Counted from the stretch's first letter, positions 32,870 through 44,756 are shown. The stretch: DNA of 64,000 nucleotides from Trichobilharzia regenti (GCA_944472135.2 OX235263.1:36199379-36263378); one strand, 5' to 3'. Notes: generated from the letters alone by a model not told the origin. Made by a program: numbers and translations.

Positions 32870-34015
32870 ATATACATACATAATTGTGAATGAATTAGTG
32901 TTGTTGACATCACTAGTGTTTAAATTCATGATATTAGACCACCTTGTCTAAACAGGCTACAAAGGCAGCTAACATCGAAGAATCCTTCTCCATTATCTAC
33001 TGGGTACCAAATAAATTGCCAAAAACATCCAGGTGTCGCATACTCTAGACAGCAGAGGCTATCGCAATCCGCCTTAAACAACCAGTGCTCTTAATGCATA
33101 GGAAGCAAGTCCAGCCACTAATACCATGGTGAGAACCGTCTGCAAGCCAAAATTGAAGGCAACAATTTGCGTCAATGTTCACGCCTGAATCAGGGTGATG
33201 GGAAAAACAATAACAGAACACTTAACCTTGGAAAAAATCACCAGCCAATTGCAGCGGTGGTAAAGTGTGGAAATATGATTCACAGATATATGCCTTGATT
33301 TTTACAGAAACGGTCACAAAGAGATCACAGAATAAGCTTCAGCAAGAAAACAACCAAACTGAAGAGATTTCTTTTCTGCTAACAATAACGCTAATAATAA
33401 TACACAGAAAAATCGATAAATACCTCTTGATTTTCTCAATAAACGATCTGTTGACATAATGATAACATTGTATAGGTGTAAAACTTGGGCACCGTAGTAG
33501 TAAGTAATTCCACATTAGTTTGTTTATTAGATGGATATACCACATAGTGAAAAAGTATTATTCACTGGATGACAAGATTTCGAACAAAATTTATTGCGGT
33601 TCATAATCATACCATCAATTATAATCACACGACTTCGAAACTTGAGTTTTATAGTTTTCTTTGTCCTCTCATATTTGTCTTCTTTGGGGTAGTAGAATTT
33701 TCCAGATATCTGGGTGGACAGGTGTTGAATCATTCCTGTTACACATACTCTCTTCAATTGATTTGATAAACAAAGCTTCTGTTATCAATCTCTCCCTCCA
33801 CCCTGCTGTCACATTATATTTTACAACTGTCATCCTATCCCATCCAGCCTATTGTATGGTTGTGTGTAATTGCATGTAGTGAGCGGTATAGCTGAACTAA
33901 CTATTCTTTAGATTTATTATATTATTTGGGTCAACCAATCTAGGTTTTGTAAGGTCTTCATACTCGGCTAGTCTAACTCACTGCCCCTGTTCTACTACTT
34001 TGACCTATTTATTTG
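32870..34015. other. no recognised feature
   Basis: AT-rich, with only short unmatched ORFs on both strands. Confidence 0.4.
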
Positions 34016-34019
34016 ACCT

Positions 34020-34271
34020 GACAATCATTGCATGCAGGATATTAGATAAACTAAATTGTCCTGTTTTAAAGGCTCCACAGGATTGATCCTATAACCGACA
34101 AAGCATGTTTCTAATTGAGTTTGTGGTTGGTTTGAATGTCAGCCACTTTTATTCCTTCCTTGTTAAGAATTCTGTGTAAGGTGGTTTCCGAGGTTCCTTT
34201 CTTGTATGGAATTACTACTGATGATTTAGATTCCATTTTGTTGGTGTCGTCATTAATATTATTATTATCAT
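34020..34271 (-). pseudogene. Penelope linker and start of the GIY-YIG domain
   Basis: Downstream of the SINE the frame resumes SSVVIPYKKGTSETTLHRIL and KEGIKVADIQTNHKLN. After a frame change come NPVEPLKQDNLVYLISC, equivalent to the opening of the GIY-YIG domain at 56.27 kb. It then ends. Confidence 0.75.
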
Positions 34272-34484
34272 CACCACTATGGGATGCGTCGGTGGCACAG
34301 TGGTTAGGACTCTCGACGACCATCTAAATGGTCCGGGGTTCGAGCCCGCACCGACGCATACCTGATATCTATGGTCGGCCTGCAAAATTTGGGCTACCGA
34401 TATCCATGCTGAAAATTCCATACTTGTACCGAAAATACAGTGTGGGGTCAAGCTGTAATCAAAGATAAAAAAATAAATAAAAAA
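34272..34484 (+). mobile_element. tRNA-derived SINE, family A, with 11-bp target duplication
   Basis: Plus orientation: A box GTGGCACAGTGGTTAGG, B box GGTTCGAGCCC, the shared body and a tail of A and T. ATTATTATCAT at 34261-34271 and 34485-34495 flanks it. This is the best-delimited family-A copy in the window. Confidence 0.92.
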
Positions 34485-34496
34485 ATTATTATCATT

Positions 34497-35395
34497 ATTA
34501 TTGTTATCATTATTTATTTTATTTTTGCATGTCCTTGAATATTTCCTGACTAATTTATCCGGGTAATTATTAAGTTTCAAGGCTTCTTTTATGTGTATCA
34601 TTTCCTGTCTTAGATTTTCCTTGGTACTGCTTAGTTTTTGTGCTCTGTCACTTAAACACTTCACCAATCCTATTTTCACTGACATAGGATGGGATGATCG
34701 GAAATCTAAATATCTGTTTGAATGTGTGGCTTTTCTGTAAACACTAGTGTTTAACTTCCCATCTTCTTTCCTTTTTACGTTGCAATCTAACATAGGAAGT
34801 TCCCTTTCCTGACTTTCCAGTTCATAGGTGAATTGAACTGCCTATACCTTCGAGTTGATGTGCTCGAAAAATCTATCTATATCTTGTGTCCTAAGTACAG
34901 TGAATGTGTCATCTATATACCTCCACCATACTTTTGGGATGGGGGTGAACGTTTCAATCGCTATATTTCCCCACCTATCCATGAATATAACTGCCACAAC
35001 CGAGAATATTGGTGACCCCATGGCAACCTCCTCAGTTTGCTTGTATATTTTCCCTTGGAATTTAAATACTGTGGAAGTCGGGCAAAGCTGCACTCCCAGC
35101 ATTATGTCCTCAAGTGGCACTTTTGTTCTAATTTCGAGTTCTTGGTCACAAATGAGTTCGTTTCTGACTGCTTCTATAACCATATTTAATGTTATACGTG
35201 TATATAAACTGACAATGTCAAAACTAACCACTTTTTCTTCATTATCTAATTTTAAGTTATTTAATCTGTGTTTTAGTTCATAAGAATTAGTTAGTCTAGA
35301 TTTTGAGTGGCTTTTAAGGGGATTTAATACCATGGCTAAATATTTAGATAATTCATAAGTAGGTGAATAATTTTTTACTTTCAGTTAAACTGCTT
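34497..35395 (-). pseudogene. Penelope-like reverse transcriptase with a single internal stop
   Basis: Blocks: YSPTYELSKYLA, VVSFDIVSLYTRITLNMV (first catalytic Asp), YKQTEEVAMGSPIFSVVA and WWRYIDDTFTVL (catalytic YIDD), then HINSKV. One TAG stop follows, after which the same frame continues AVQFTYELESQERELPMLDCNVKRK to NNYPDKLVRKYS. Only that stop, probably one base from a sense codon, breaks the frame across the RT, so decay is recent. Confidence 0.87.
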
Positions 35396-35399
35396 TGTT

Positions 35400-36640
35400 T
35401 ATATCCCACAATGAATATTCATCACTTTCTGTTGTAATTAATCGAAAAAAATCAGACAGTCAATATGGTTGATGCACTTTCGTATGAAAATGTCATTTGA
35501 AAAACTTAGTCAAATAAATAAATAATCATCATGCTATTGTATGATTTGACCATCTCTCCCTCTCTCTCTCTATTGAAATACTGGTAATTTATTCTTCCAT
35601 GTTAAAATGAATTCTTGTTACTGGTTGAGAATAGTCATGGAATTAAATATTTCTATGGCTATTTATCATAGCGATTCCTGATGTTGATTTCTTCCCGAAG
35701 GCATATGTTCCGCATTTAGCGGGAGAAGACAAGAAACTTAGAAGACTTAAGAAAAACCACATCATATTTATACATTTTCATCCACATTCATGGATGGCTA
35801 GGTTCAGCGGATAATAAACTGTCCTGAATGGTTGTCGATTTTTCAAAGGTTAGACCTTGAGATGAAAAGTTTTCCAATGAGATTATTTCCTGAACACAAC
35901 GTAAACTAAATCCAGATTTGAGGAATAAACACTTCTACCTCTGCAATCATTGACTTAATATATTGTTTTCAGTTTTGGCTGCTTCCTATCGACCTCCGTC
36001 TATATCCTACTGATAAATCGTGTCAGCGGCCCACACCACAGATATGGTTCACCTTATCAGAGTGAATCTTTTGCTCATCTGTGGCATTGGTTGGAGATAG
36101 AGCTATATCTTGAATTAGGAAAAGTTAAAATTTATGAGTCATTGAACCAATGGTCGAGTGGTCAATGGATTGACCAAGTGTTATCTGAATATTATCTGTT
36201 ACCACACAAGAAGACAATATCTTTTTCATACCAGAGGTTTCAAATCCTGTCCCTAGAGTAGCATATCTAACCACTACCGCTCACATTCCTTGGAATGTCA
36301 TCTGTGGCATATTTAAATACGATTTATAAATAGGAATGGTGAGATTAGGCAATGCTGCCTATAAACACTCCTGTCTAAAGAAAAGAATGCTGCCCAAATA
36401 TTAAAAAATACAAGTATTTTTGATCTGTTATCCATACGATAATCTTCTAAAGTTGAAGAAAGATGAACAAAAATCGTTTACTACCTTTCACACTATTGTA
36501 ACAGTTGTATATGTTAAGAAAAATAGCTATAATTATAATTAAAAGTGTGACGTGTGCTACTGACAAGATTTATAAGTAATATATATATATCATTCGCAAA
36601 AATTTTCAAGAGTTCGGTTTGTAAGGATTAGATTTGTTTA
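35400..36640. other. no recognised feature; (CT)n near 35560
   Basis: No convincing ORF or RNA gene. A short CT microsatellite (about 35553-35572) is the only repeat. Confidence 0.4.
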
Positions 36641-36644
36641 TACG

Positions 36645-37100
36645 AGTTTGACCACTGAAAACCAGGGAGTATTGGACAGCTGCTTCATTCTAGTTTGGGA
36701 ATCACCGGCAGTATGTACCCACCACCAAGGTTCGAACCCTGAACTTTCCGGTTACAAGGCAAGCTGGCTCGTATACCCTTGAGCCAATTTGACCCAATTC
36801 ATTAGCCCATGAATTCCGATGCTCGCTAGTGACTTGCTACAGGATGGAATTTCCTGGAGTTCGAGTGAGAAGTTGTGACCAATGAGGTCCATACAGATAT
36901 CACGTGTGAAGATGGAGTTCCCACCTTTGACATTGGTCGTACTAAATCACGAATTGGTAGAAGTTAGAATTCATGCACTGATCATTGAATCGGGTCCCAG
37001 CAACTGAAATGTATACGAGCTAACCTGTCTTGTAACCGGAAGGTCCTGGTTTTGAATCCCATGTGGTGGGTGCGTACTGCCGATGATTCCCAAGGTTTGC
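36645..37100. mobile_element. family-B tRNA SINE inverted pair, degenerate
   Basis: A minus-strand copy (36645-36800) with B box GGTTCGAACC and hammerhead-like end GGTGATTCCCAAACTAGAAT faces a plus-strand copy (36985-37100) with TTGTAACCGGAAGGTCC and GATGATTCCCAAGG. About 180 bp separates them. Same architecture as the pair at 17.0 kb. Confidence 0.7.
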
Positions 37101-37234
37101 AAAAGTATCGAATATTGGAGAGATTGTTGTAAAAGTGAAATATGCTTATGAAACAACATGAAAAACACGAAAAGAAGACAGAAAAGAACAAAATGCGGAA
37201 TACAGAAGTAGTACAGTACCGACGATATATCCCT

Positions 37235-37237
<3 letters not shown>

Positions 37238-37280
<43 letters not shown>
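37238..37280 (+). repeat. (AT)n microsatellite
   Basis: About twenty uninterrupted AT units. Confidence 0.95.
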
Positions 37281-37873
37281 TGAGTTGCTGACAGAAAAAC
37301 CCGTTCATTTCAAATGTATCAGCCGTTATTGGGATTACCAGAGTTCCCATTACTATTCCATACACTTGTTGATATAAAACCCTGTTGAACTCATTATCGC
37401 AGGAATTACTGAATTCTTCAGATTTCGGAAAAACAACCCAGATAAATACTGTACATGCGGTGTTGTATATAATTTCAGAAATACATAAGGAGTTATGTGA
37501 CTAATAAATACACTACAATGAATCAGTTATGAGAAACGAAATGTGGTTCTCACAGGATTTGTATTGATTACTTCTTCAAAGGCATTTTATCTTCTTTTTC
37601 ATCAACCAGTGGAAAATTTGTCGCAATGGGAATCGACAATGAATACGACAGGTCTGATTGTTACAATGACCTTGAGTACATGTAGGTGTCCACATATTTG
37701 TTATTTATCTTTCAAGAGTTACTTTGTAGGTATTTGATCTGATTAAAGTCTGACCACGGATTGATTTCAGTTATATAGAGATTTCGGAAGGCGAGAAACA
37801 CATTCATCAACCTGAAACCAATCTGGAAATGTTCATCGCTCAGCATCAACAACAAAATTCAGTCAGATTTTCA

Positions 37874-38071
37874 ATTTTTTTTTTTTTTGATTTGATTTAC
37901 AGCTTGATTCCACACTGTATTTTCGGTACAAGTATGGAATTTTCAGCATGGATATCGGTAGCCCAAATTTTGCAGGCCGACCATAGATATCAGGTGTGCG
38001 TCGGCATGGGCTCGAACCCCGGACCATGTGAATGGTCGTCGAGAGTCCTAACCACTGTGCCACCGACGTAC
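37874..38071 (-). mobile_element. tRNA-derived SINE, family A
   Basis: Near-complete copy with a long T run at the plus-strand left end (the SINE's A tail), the shared body and the tRNA-like head with GGTTCGAGCCC on the minus strand. Confidence 0.88.
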
Positions 38072-38184
38072 AAACGTCAGGTCAGTTCTTCTATGTGGGG
38101 ATCAGAAACTTGGTGGGCAGGTAACAAAGAATATTTCCAACAGCCTGTTGCAAACCTTTATCAACAACTGTCGTCACTAAAACT

Positions 38185-38557
38185 ATACTGAAGATCAGAT
38201 GGCGGGGCAGGAAAGAATCACCAACAAGAAACTATGGGAACAAACAAACAAGAACAAACCAATCGCCCAACATATATACAGGAGAATGTGGAGATGGATT
38301 GGACACTGGCTGAGGAGGCCGCTGGGTGACATCGCGCGCCAAGCCATTGCTCGAGTGGAACCAGGCCGAAAGGGAAGCGACGAGTGGGAAGTCGGTGAAA
38401 GGATGACATAGAGGAGATCGTGTGAAGAGGAGTCGAAAGAGTACGGACTAACATGGATGCAGGTGAAAAGCACAGCAGAAGACAGAAGCAAGTGGAGACG
38501 TACAGTTGAAGCCCTATGTTCCACTAGGAGCCCAAGGGAACAATAATAATAATAAAG
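38185..38557 (+). pseudogene. RTE-like element 2, C-terminal end
   Basis: Best copy of this lineage here. It reads LWEQTNKNKPIAQHI, YRRMWRWIGHWLRRP, DIARQAIARVEPGRKG and, after a frame break, GLTWMQVKSTAEDRSKWRR with VEALCSTRSPREQ. That is the standard C-terminal tail of an RTE-like RT distinct from the SR2-like group. An AATAAT tail ends it. Confidence 0.8.
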
Positions 38558-38565
38558 AACCACTG

Positions 38566-38715
38566 GAAACAAGGGGTACTGGATAGCTGTTTCACCCTTG
38601 ATCGGGACTCATCGTCAGTAAGTGCTCACCATCAAGGTTCGAATCCAGGACCCTACAGTAACAAGGAAACTCCTAGACCATTCAGCCACTGGGACCTGAC
38701 TGAATGGCCCATGAA
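38566..38715 (-). mobile_element. family-B tRNA SINE with hammerhead-like end
   Basis: The minus strand has A box GTGGCTGAATGGTCTAG, B box GGATTCGAACC, then TACTG, ACGATGA, GTCCC..GGG and GAAACAG with a closing CAGTA. The first two core bases again differ from the hammerhead consensus. It sits immediately after the RTE-2 tail. Confidence 0.7.
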
Positions 38716-38719
38716 TTCC

Positions 38720-39610
38720 ACTAATTCGTGATTTTGGCGCAACCACCAATCAATGTCATCAGCGAGTATTTGTCGTCACTCCCTGCCGGTTGAAACTCAC
38801 TGCGTACAACTTCTCATTAAAATTACACGCGAATTCATCCTTTATTCAGTCAAAAGCGAGCCTCAGATTAATTATCAAGTGTTACTTTTATTTCGATTAC
38901 ATTTTTAAGCTATAGGTATCCACAGTACTGAACGGTCTTAAGCTAGAACATAACAAACAGCCAGTTCAACTATCTTTGCTTTTCAATGATTTTTAATATA
39001 GTGTCATTTGTTTCCTCAAAAACTCTGCAAATGAATCTCTTCATACACTTCGTTTTCGTAATAAATGTCACCGAACGAAGGAAGACAAAAATTCGAAGTA
39101 TAAAATGATGTCATTTTGTTTCCCTTACCAATATTTATGCAATCTATCGAAATCTAATCTAAACATGATTGAGCTAGTGGCTTCATCTCTGTAATTCAAG
39201 TTTTAGATCCCGAAGAAGTACTTCAGTCGGACAGACAAAGAGATACGAAGCAATCTCTCATTCCATCAACTTTCCGTCATAAAAGCTGCAGATGAAGACA
39301 AAGTGTAGAATGACTGACATAGTTAACCAATACCACATATCAACATCCAGGAAACAAAAGATGTCGACCAAACAGCGTAAGATAGGAGTGAAGAATCCAT
39401 ATGGAAATTATGAGATTATAATGTTTAGGCCTGAAAGAGACTGTATTATTGTTATGATGAATAATAATGATTATCTACATAAAATATTGACAGGTCTTAA
39501 CGATCTAGAGAAATTCTAGGCAGACAAAACTAGAAGAAAAACAACAGTTGCATTTGAAAATAAAGGGAATCAGTTTGTTTAAGTTGATTCTGCATTCCCG
39601 TTAATTGATT
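38720..39610. other. no recognised feature
   Basis: Only short ORFs; the 75-codon one at 39292 has no recognisable domain. Confidence 0.4.
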
Positions 39611-39611
39611 A

Positions 39612-39830
39612 AATTGAACCAAAATGCTTGATCCCTGCTGACATGTCAGCTCCTAGTACCGACTTTAAGACGATGTTTGAAGGTTAGCATGTAGTAATTT
39701 GGCGAGTGGTCACTATCAATGGAATCAAGGGTGTGTATTTCATTTTATTTGAGACTTGTTAGCTGGATTTACTTGCAATCCTCACTGGATGATGATGTTG
39801 CCATTTAGGCAGAAATAGCCTACAGATAAC
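39612..39830 (-). mobile_element. degenerate Sm-alpha-type SINE
   Basis: The plus-strand order is terminal block, CACTATCAATGGAATCAAGG, then a decayed inverse hammerhead (TTTCATTTTATTTGAGACTT, TTAGCTGG). This mirrors the better copy at 41439. Core bases are mutated, so it is inactive. Confidence 0.6.
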
Positions 39831-39834
39831 TCAT

Positions 39835-41270
39835 TGGTATTTGAAATAATGAGTGGTGTCTTAGTAGGAACACCATCAAGTACTGCATATTGCCGGTACA
39901 TCCAAATCATGATTTGTAAATAGGAAGAAGTCAGCATCTTGGATTTCAGTGCAAGTCACTGTCCACCAAATAACTTGAAGTAAATAAACATCTCGAAGAA
40001 TTCCTAAACAAGAAGCTAACTGACAGTGGAACAAGTGAATAGCTGGATGCCTGTTGCTTATATATACTCTACTCGAAACCCATGAATCTAAACTGCCAGT
40101 GGTAAACTCACCATTTCATAAGGTAGGATGATGGAGCGGGGGAAATCAGTCTACTGAATGTCTTTAGTTATCCAACATACAAAATAGTTATGATTTGTTT
40201 GGTTTTCTTCTGGTGAGAAAATGACCCCCACAAATGATGTACTACAGCTGAGAGTCGTTAGACTTCGGTCTTCTTTTCCATATGCCCTCATATGACCTCT
40301 ACCAGGTAGAGGCTATGTCTTCACATGGCGACGATGTTCTTCACAAAAGTGAAAAGTTGAATGCAATTATCTGGAGCTTACAACCAGTATTGTGGACATG
40401 CTGGTCTACCCAAGGGAAGTTGATAAACCCTCATTCCAAACCCAATGTGTAAATGAGCATTCAAATCCTAACAGATCAACCATAGGAACGTAACTCTTTG
40501 TGCTGCTCCACTGCTTTGTGGATCAAATTTCAAGTCAAAGGCTCGGGGAAGGGTTTTAGCCCCTATCTTCTATTTGATCATCCAGGCAGTATCTCAGTCA
40601 CCACATAAACTATCAGATTTTGTGTGGCATATTTTTTGGAGGTCATAATGAACCACGGGTTTTGTTTTAGTAAGTAAAATAAATGATGGTAAGAAAATGA
40701 GAGCGAAATACAGAAAAACAGCGCGGAAACTGATTATTATCTGTTGTACTATAATTATTTATTTATATTTACCCCATTAATGTGAAAACGTCTCTATATG
40801 CCAAATAGTAATGGTAATAATAAAAACAATAATAATAGAAAGGAAAGTATTTCACTCATTCATATGACTATTTTTGTGTTGTTTTTTTTCATCTTGTTAT
40901 TATTTACAAATGTTTACGTGAAGGTTACATTCAAGTATATTTATGCATAAAACACTTCACATACTATACCACAGTGTACTTCACACATACATAAGAAAAG
41001 AAAGATTAAGTATGCGAGATAATAAATGCAATAAGAGTTTAGAAGAACAAGGAAAAAAGAAAGAAAGAAAGTACAAACTACATTTGTCGCCGTAGTTAAT
41101 GCTTTAGTATTTACAAATATGTTTAAAGATATGATGCTTGAGAAAAAACACAAAAATTCTCTCTTTCTCTCTCTCTCTATCTCTCCCTCTCTCTACATTA
41201 GATATATTTTCATCATAAGATTCTGAGAATAATTTTTTGTTTTTAATTTTTAGTTCTCATGAATTTGGTT
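39835..41270. other. no recognised gene; (CT)n near 41160-41195
   Basis: Unique-looking AT-rich sequence with a CT-rich microsatellite at the right end. Confidence 0.4.
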
Positions 41271-41280
41271 GATTTTACTG

Positions 41281-41640
41281 AATTGAATTTTTGATTTTCC
41301 CGTCGATTGATTGAACCGAAGTGCTCGGTCTCAGGTTGACATGTCGGCTTCTTGTACAGATGCTTCGACGATGTCCAGGCATTTAGTTAGTATACAATTG
41401 GTGGATGGTGGCTAGCAGTGGAATCCAGGTGCAGGTACATCCAGCTGACGAGTCCCAAATAGGACGAAATGCGCATCCTGGATTCCACTGCTAGCCACCA
41501 TCCACCAATTGTATACTAATTAAATACCCAGACATCGTCGAAGCATCTGCACAAGAACCAACATGTCAACCTGAGACCGAGCACTTCGGTCCAATCAATC
41601 GACGGAAAATCAAAAATTCATTCAATAATTAATATGACCC
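41281..41640. mobile_element. Sm-alpha-type SINE inverted duplication around a hammerhead
   Basis: The left arm (about 41281-41429) and right arm (41477 to about 41625) are reverse complements, with positions summing to 82906 near the centre. The spacer is the 5' part of one hammerhead. Arms start at the ribozyme's 3' cleavage product and run through GCTAGCCACCATCCACC to GGTCCAATCAATCGACGG. No tRNA head is attached to this copy. Confidence 0.85.
41439..41483 (+). ncRNA. hammerhead ribozyme, Sm-alpha type
   Basis: Stem I ATCCAG/CTGGAT; core CTGACGA; stem II GTCC/GGAC with loop CAAATA; GAAA; palindromic stem III ATGC/GCAT. Cleavage is predicted between C41477 and C41478. The match to what I recall of the schistosome Sm-alpha hammerhead is close. 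All invariant bases are present. Confidence 0.9.
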
Positions 41641-41649
41641 TTGCACAAG

Positions 41650-41830
41650 AGGGGGTTCTCGTGGCCCAAGTGGTCTAGTGGATAACGCTTTGGCGTTTGA
41701 AACTATGGGTACTGGGTTCGAGCCTCGGTGGGAACATCATCAACTGAGAAGCAGGTACATCCAGTGACGAGTCCCAAGTAGGAGAATGCGCATCCTGGAT
41801 TCCACTGCTAGCCACCATCCACCAATTGGT
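41650..41830 (+). mobile_element. Sm-alpha-type SINE with tRNA head and broken hammerhead
   Basis: The tRNA-like head has A box AAGTGGTCTAGTGGATAACG and B box GGGTTCGAGCC. The hammerhead follows with lesions: CCAGTGACGAG lacks the C of the core, and TAGGAGAATGC lacks the GAAA. The 3' block is shared with the inverted duplication next to it. Confidence 0.85.
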
Positions 41831-41869
41831 TGATTTTAATTTACATTTTGAACTATCTCATCAGTTAGA

Positions 41870-41995
41870 GAACCATTGAAAACTAGCGAGTATTGGACAA
41901 CTATTTTGCCGTTGCTTTGGTTCTCTTCATACCAGTACCCATCAAGGACCTTTCGGCTCTAAGGTCAATTTGTTGAACATTCAACCAAAGCATGT
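41870..41995 (-). mobile_element. degenerate family-B SINE
   Basis: Carries the family's outer block (GAGAACCATTGAAAACTAG), a decayed hammerhead-like part and CTTTCGGCTCTAAGGTC in place of the tRNA arm. Confidence 0.55.
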
Positions 41996-41999
41996 GTTA

Positions 42000-42465
42000 C
42001 GTTTGCCTAGTCATCGCCTTCCTCGACTGACGGGCAATGTTAGCTGACATAGGATGGATGAGACTGGAAAACAGCTAGCGGTGGTCAAACCAAAACATCG
42101 CCACAGTTAATGAAATCCACAACAGTTAGTTTAAGCCAACCAAGTAGGGAGGTGTAGACTTCTTGGTTGGGGTCCTCGGGACAATAAAAACCAATGGTTG
42201 TAAACAATTTGTTATATGGCTCAAAATCGTTCTCAATGGCTGGTGTAGATACATCCACTCCTTGTGATTTATAACACCCAATGAAACTATATTGTTCTTC
42301 GTTACTACTATTCCTGTGTCTCACAGCTCTGTTTACTGTCTCTATTATTCATTTCTTCTACTTTCTTCTGTTGCTTTGTGTGGTATATGGAGTGTGGCGA
42401 CTTGGACCGCCGCACATATGTGCAGAGTTCTGTGTCGAAAACAGAGAGACAGATATTCAACCAAG
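42000..42465 (+). pseudogene. degenerate RTE (SR2-like) 3' end
   Basis: Aligns with 12050-12480: for example GTCATCGCCTTCCTCGACTG, ATGGCTCAAAATCGTTCTCA and GTGGCGACTTGGACC. The frame is destroyed by several indels. Confidence 0.75.
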
Positions 42466-42567
42466 AGGATGAAATCCAACTGCCAACCTATGAACTATAA
42501 CTTGTTTTAATTCACGACATATAGCACAACCGCCAGCCAATGTCTTTGGCGAGTATTTGTCCTTACA

Positions 42568-43120
42568 CGCGACTTTATTATTATTAATATTGTTCCCTTT
42601 AGTTCCTAGAGGAGCATAGGACTTCAGACGCACGTCTCCATTGCGTTCGGTTCTCTTCCAACGTTTTCACCTCACTCCACGTCTACCCACATGCTTTCGT
42701 CTCCTCTTCAATCACCTCCTCCATGTCACACTCACGCTGACGACCAACTAACTCGCCACTTCCCATTCAGATTTCACTCGAGCGATGACCTGTCTTGTGA
42801 TGTCACTTAATGTTTTGTTTTCTCATAGTTTGGCCTCCAATCCACCTCCATTTCTTCCTGCTTATTTGTTGCACAATTGGTCCCTACTTGGATGGTTCGC
42901 TCCCATAGATCCCTCCCTGTTGTTGATCCCTTCTGGCCGGCCATCTGATCTTGAGCGAAGTATTGAGGGAAGACAGCTGTTGATGAAGATGTGTAGTTCG
43001 TTCGAAGTGCTCTTTATGACGCGCCTAGGCTCTGATCCATACACCCGACTTAGTGGAGTCATTTGGTTACAGTTTCTCACTAGAATTCCAGGCAACATCA
43101 TCCTACTACCAGTCACTGGT
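42568..43120 (-). pseudogene. RTE-like element 2, degenerate C-terminal part
   Basis: Plus-strand start is an ATT tail at 42568-42590, then the inverse of the ALCSSRN end. RVIKSTSNELHIFINSCLPSILRSRSDGRP is readable on the minus strand (the FINxCLRxIL motif). Confidence 0.7.
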
Positions 43121-43194
43121 GATCATCAGAGTAATTTTTATGCTGTAGCGATTTGATTTATTTTAAGTTTGACCACGAACTGACTACAGTTGAA

Positions 43195-43290
43195 GAAACA
43201 ATGAAAACTGATGACCCCCAAACTGGTACGAAACAACTGTCCTGTATTCCCTGCTAGTTTTCAATGGTTCTCTAACCGATATCAATCCGT
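43195..43290 (+). mobile_element. family-B SINE fragment with consensus-like hammerhead core
   Basis: AACTGATGACCCCCAAACTG, then ACGAAACAACTGTCC. Unlike the other family-B copies it has the true CUGAUGA heptad. No partner strand for stem I is visible upstream, so the ribozyme is probably incomplete. Confidence 0.55.
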
Positions 43291-43439
43291 GATCGAAATT
43301 GAAACATATCAAATTCCTACAAAAGAACTCTTGAAAATAGCTACAAGTATTTTGTTAATTTTATGATTTCTCTATTGAATATAATTGTGACTGTACAAAA
43401 TTTGGAAATGATTCTTCGGAAAAACTGACTGACTGACCA

Positions 43440-44060
43440 ACTGGAGGAGTTTCAGCAGACAAAAGCAGTAGTCCAAGTCTCCACACTGCATGTATCACTC
43501 AATGGTGTTGAAAAATGCATTCAAAAGAATTTCAATGGAGGGAAATTTACCGCAGAAAGAAAAGTAACATGGAGAAATATGAGGGTTATACGAAATTATA
43601 CTGAGTGAATGCGTCTAATCCACTGAGAATGATTTCGAACCACATCAACAATTATCTCCAGACATTGGTTTTTATCATTCCAAGAGCCTCAATAAGGCAG
43701 TCTACAGCTCCTTAAATGGCTGAAACTAACTGTAGAGGACTTCACTGATTTATGTCAGATTTCGGTTTGACCACCCCTGGATCTCTTTCCAACTTAATCC
43801 TATATCGCCTAACATTACCTGTTGAGGAAGGTATTGCCTCCAGATGAATAACACGTATCTGAACCATCTCAATCAATCTCATTGATTAAATTCTCTTCCT
43901 CACCCAAAACTCTTCGTCTAATCTCAATATTACCCGCTATATTACGCCAATTAACTCCAGAGATAGAACGTTACACATCTGTGGTCAAAGATATCTAACC
44001 TTTTCACTACTTCCAATGGCTATATTTCACATCCATAAAGGAGAACAGAAAGACTCAATG
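43440..44060 (-). pseudogene. degenerate RTE (SR2-like) 3' portion
   Basis: The plus strand holds the inverse of the RTE C-terminal region (GAACCACATCAACAATTATC, TCTCTTTCCAACTTAATCC, ACCCAAAACTCTTCGTCTAA). Highly diverged. Confidence 0.65.
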
Positions 44061-44554
44061 TGAGGATTCTTCTGTTTACAAAAATAATTTGGACTGAGAA
44101 CTGCATACAAACGTATGAAGCAAATAAACTTACATCATAGAAAGAGATTTTGTAAAATTCATTCATATAAGGAAAAGGCAGACTTTCATATTTCGCTGCA
44201 CCTGAACCAAACCATATCAAGATAGCCGTAGACTATGGGTAATATAATTCGAAATAAATGAATTAAATATACATCACTTAGTTTACTGACGTAATAATAA
44301 TTCGGAAACTGTACTGTAGCTTGCTTATCTATACATCTGTGACATTTTGAACTGTATATTCACTACTTGCCAACTTGTACAATCTGAAGATTCTGGCTAG
44401 TCACCACCTAATTATTCTTTATTCCCTAATATTTTCGTCCTCTTTAGCTTCATTACATTCTTTTTCCATAATTCTATGTGTGCTTTTACGGGGTGAGTAT
44501 ACAGGTAATCGATAATACGAATTAACCCCACCTTTCCTCTGAATATACTTGCAT

Positions 44555-44565
44555 AGGTAGAACAA
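44555..44565. repeat. target-site duplication of the twin-primed RTE, left
   Basis: AGGTAGAACAA, identical to 46427-46437. Confidence 0.9.
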
Positions 44566-44756
44566 CCTGTCTGTCTGTCTGTCCGTTTTCGACATAGAAC
44601 TTTGCAAAAATGTGCGGAAGTTCAAGTCGCCACACTCCGTGTAGCACGCGAAGCAAGAGAAGAAAGTACAAGAAAAGCATAATAGAAACAGTGAGCAGAG
44701 GTGTGAGACAAAGGAGTAATAACGAAGAACAAAACAGTTTCATTGAAGATCATAAG

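Larger units (their letters stand above)
34020..35395 (-). mobile_element. Penelope-like element, truncated at both ends
   Basis: RT core through to the start of the GIY-YIG endonuclease on the minus strand, interrupted by a family-A SINE at 34272-34484. The N-terminal RT part and most of the endonuclease are missing. Confidence 0.86.

Noticed and set aside
36140..36260. further tRNA-like segment (TGGTCGAGTGG with GGTTTCAAATCC)
   Set aside because: The boxes are weak and too far apart, and no repeat partner was found.
37829..38191. 120-codon ORF containing FGTSMEFSAWISVAQILQAD
   Set aside because: This peptide recurs wherever a family-A SINE occurs (also 12654 and 34215); it is SINE sequence, not a gene.
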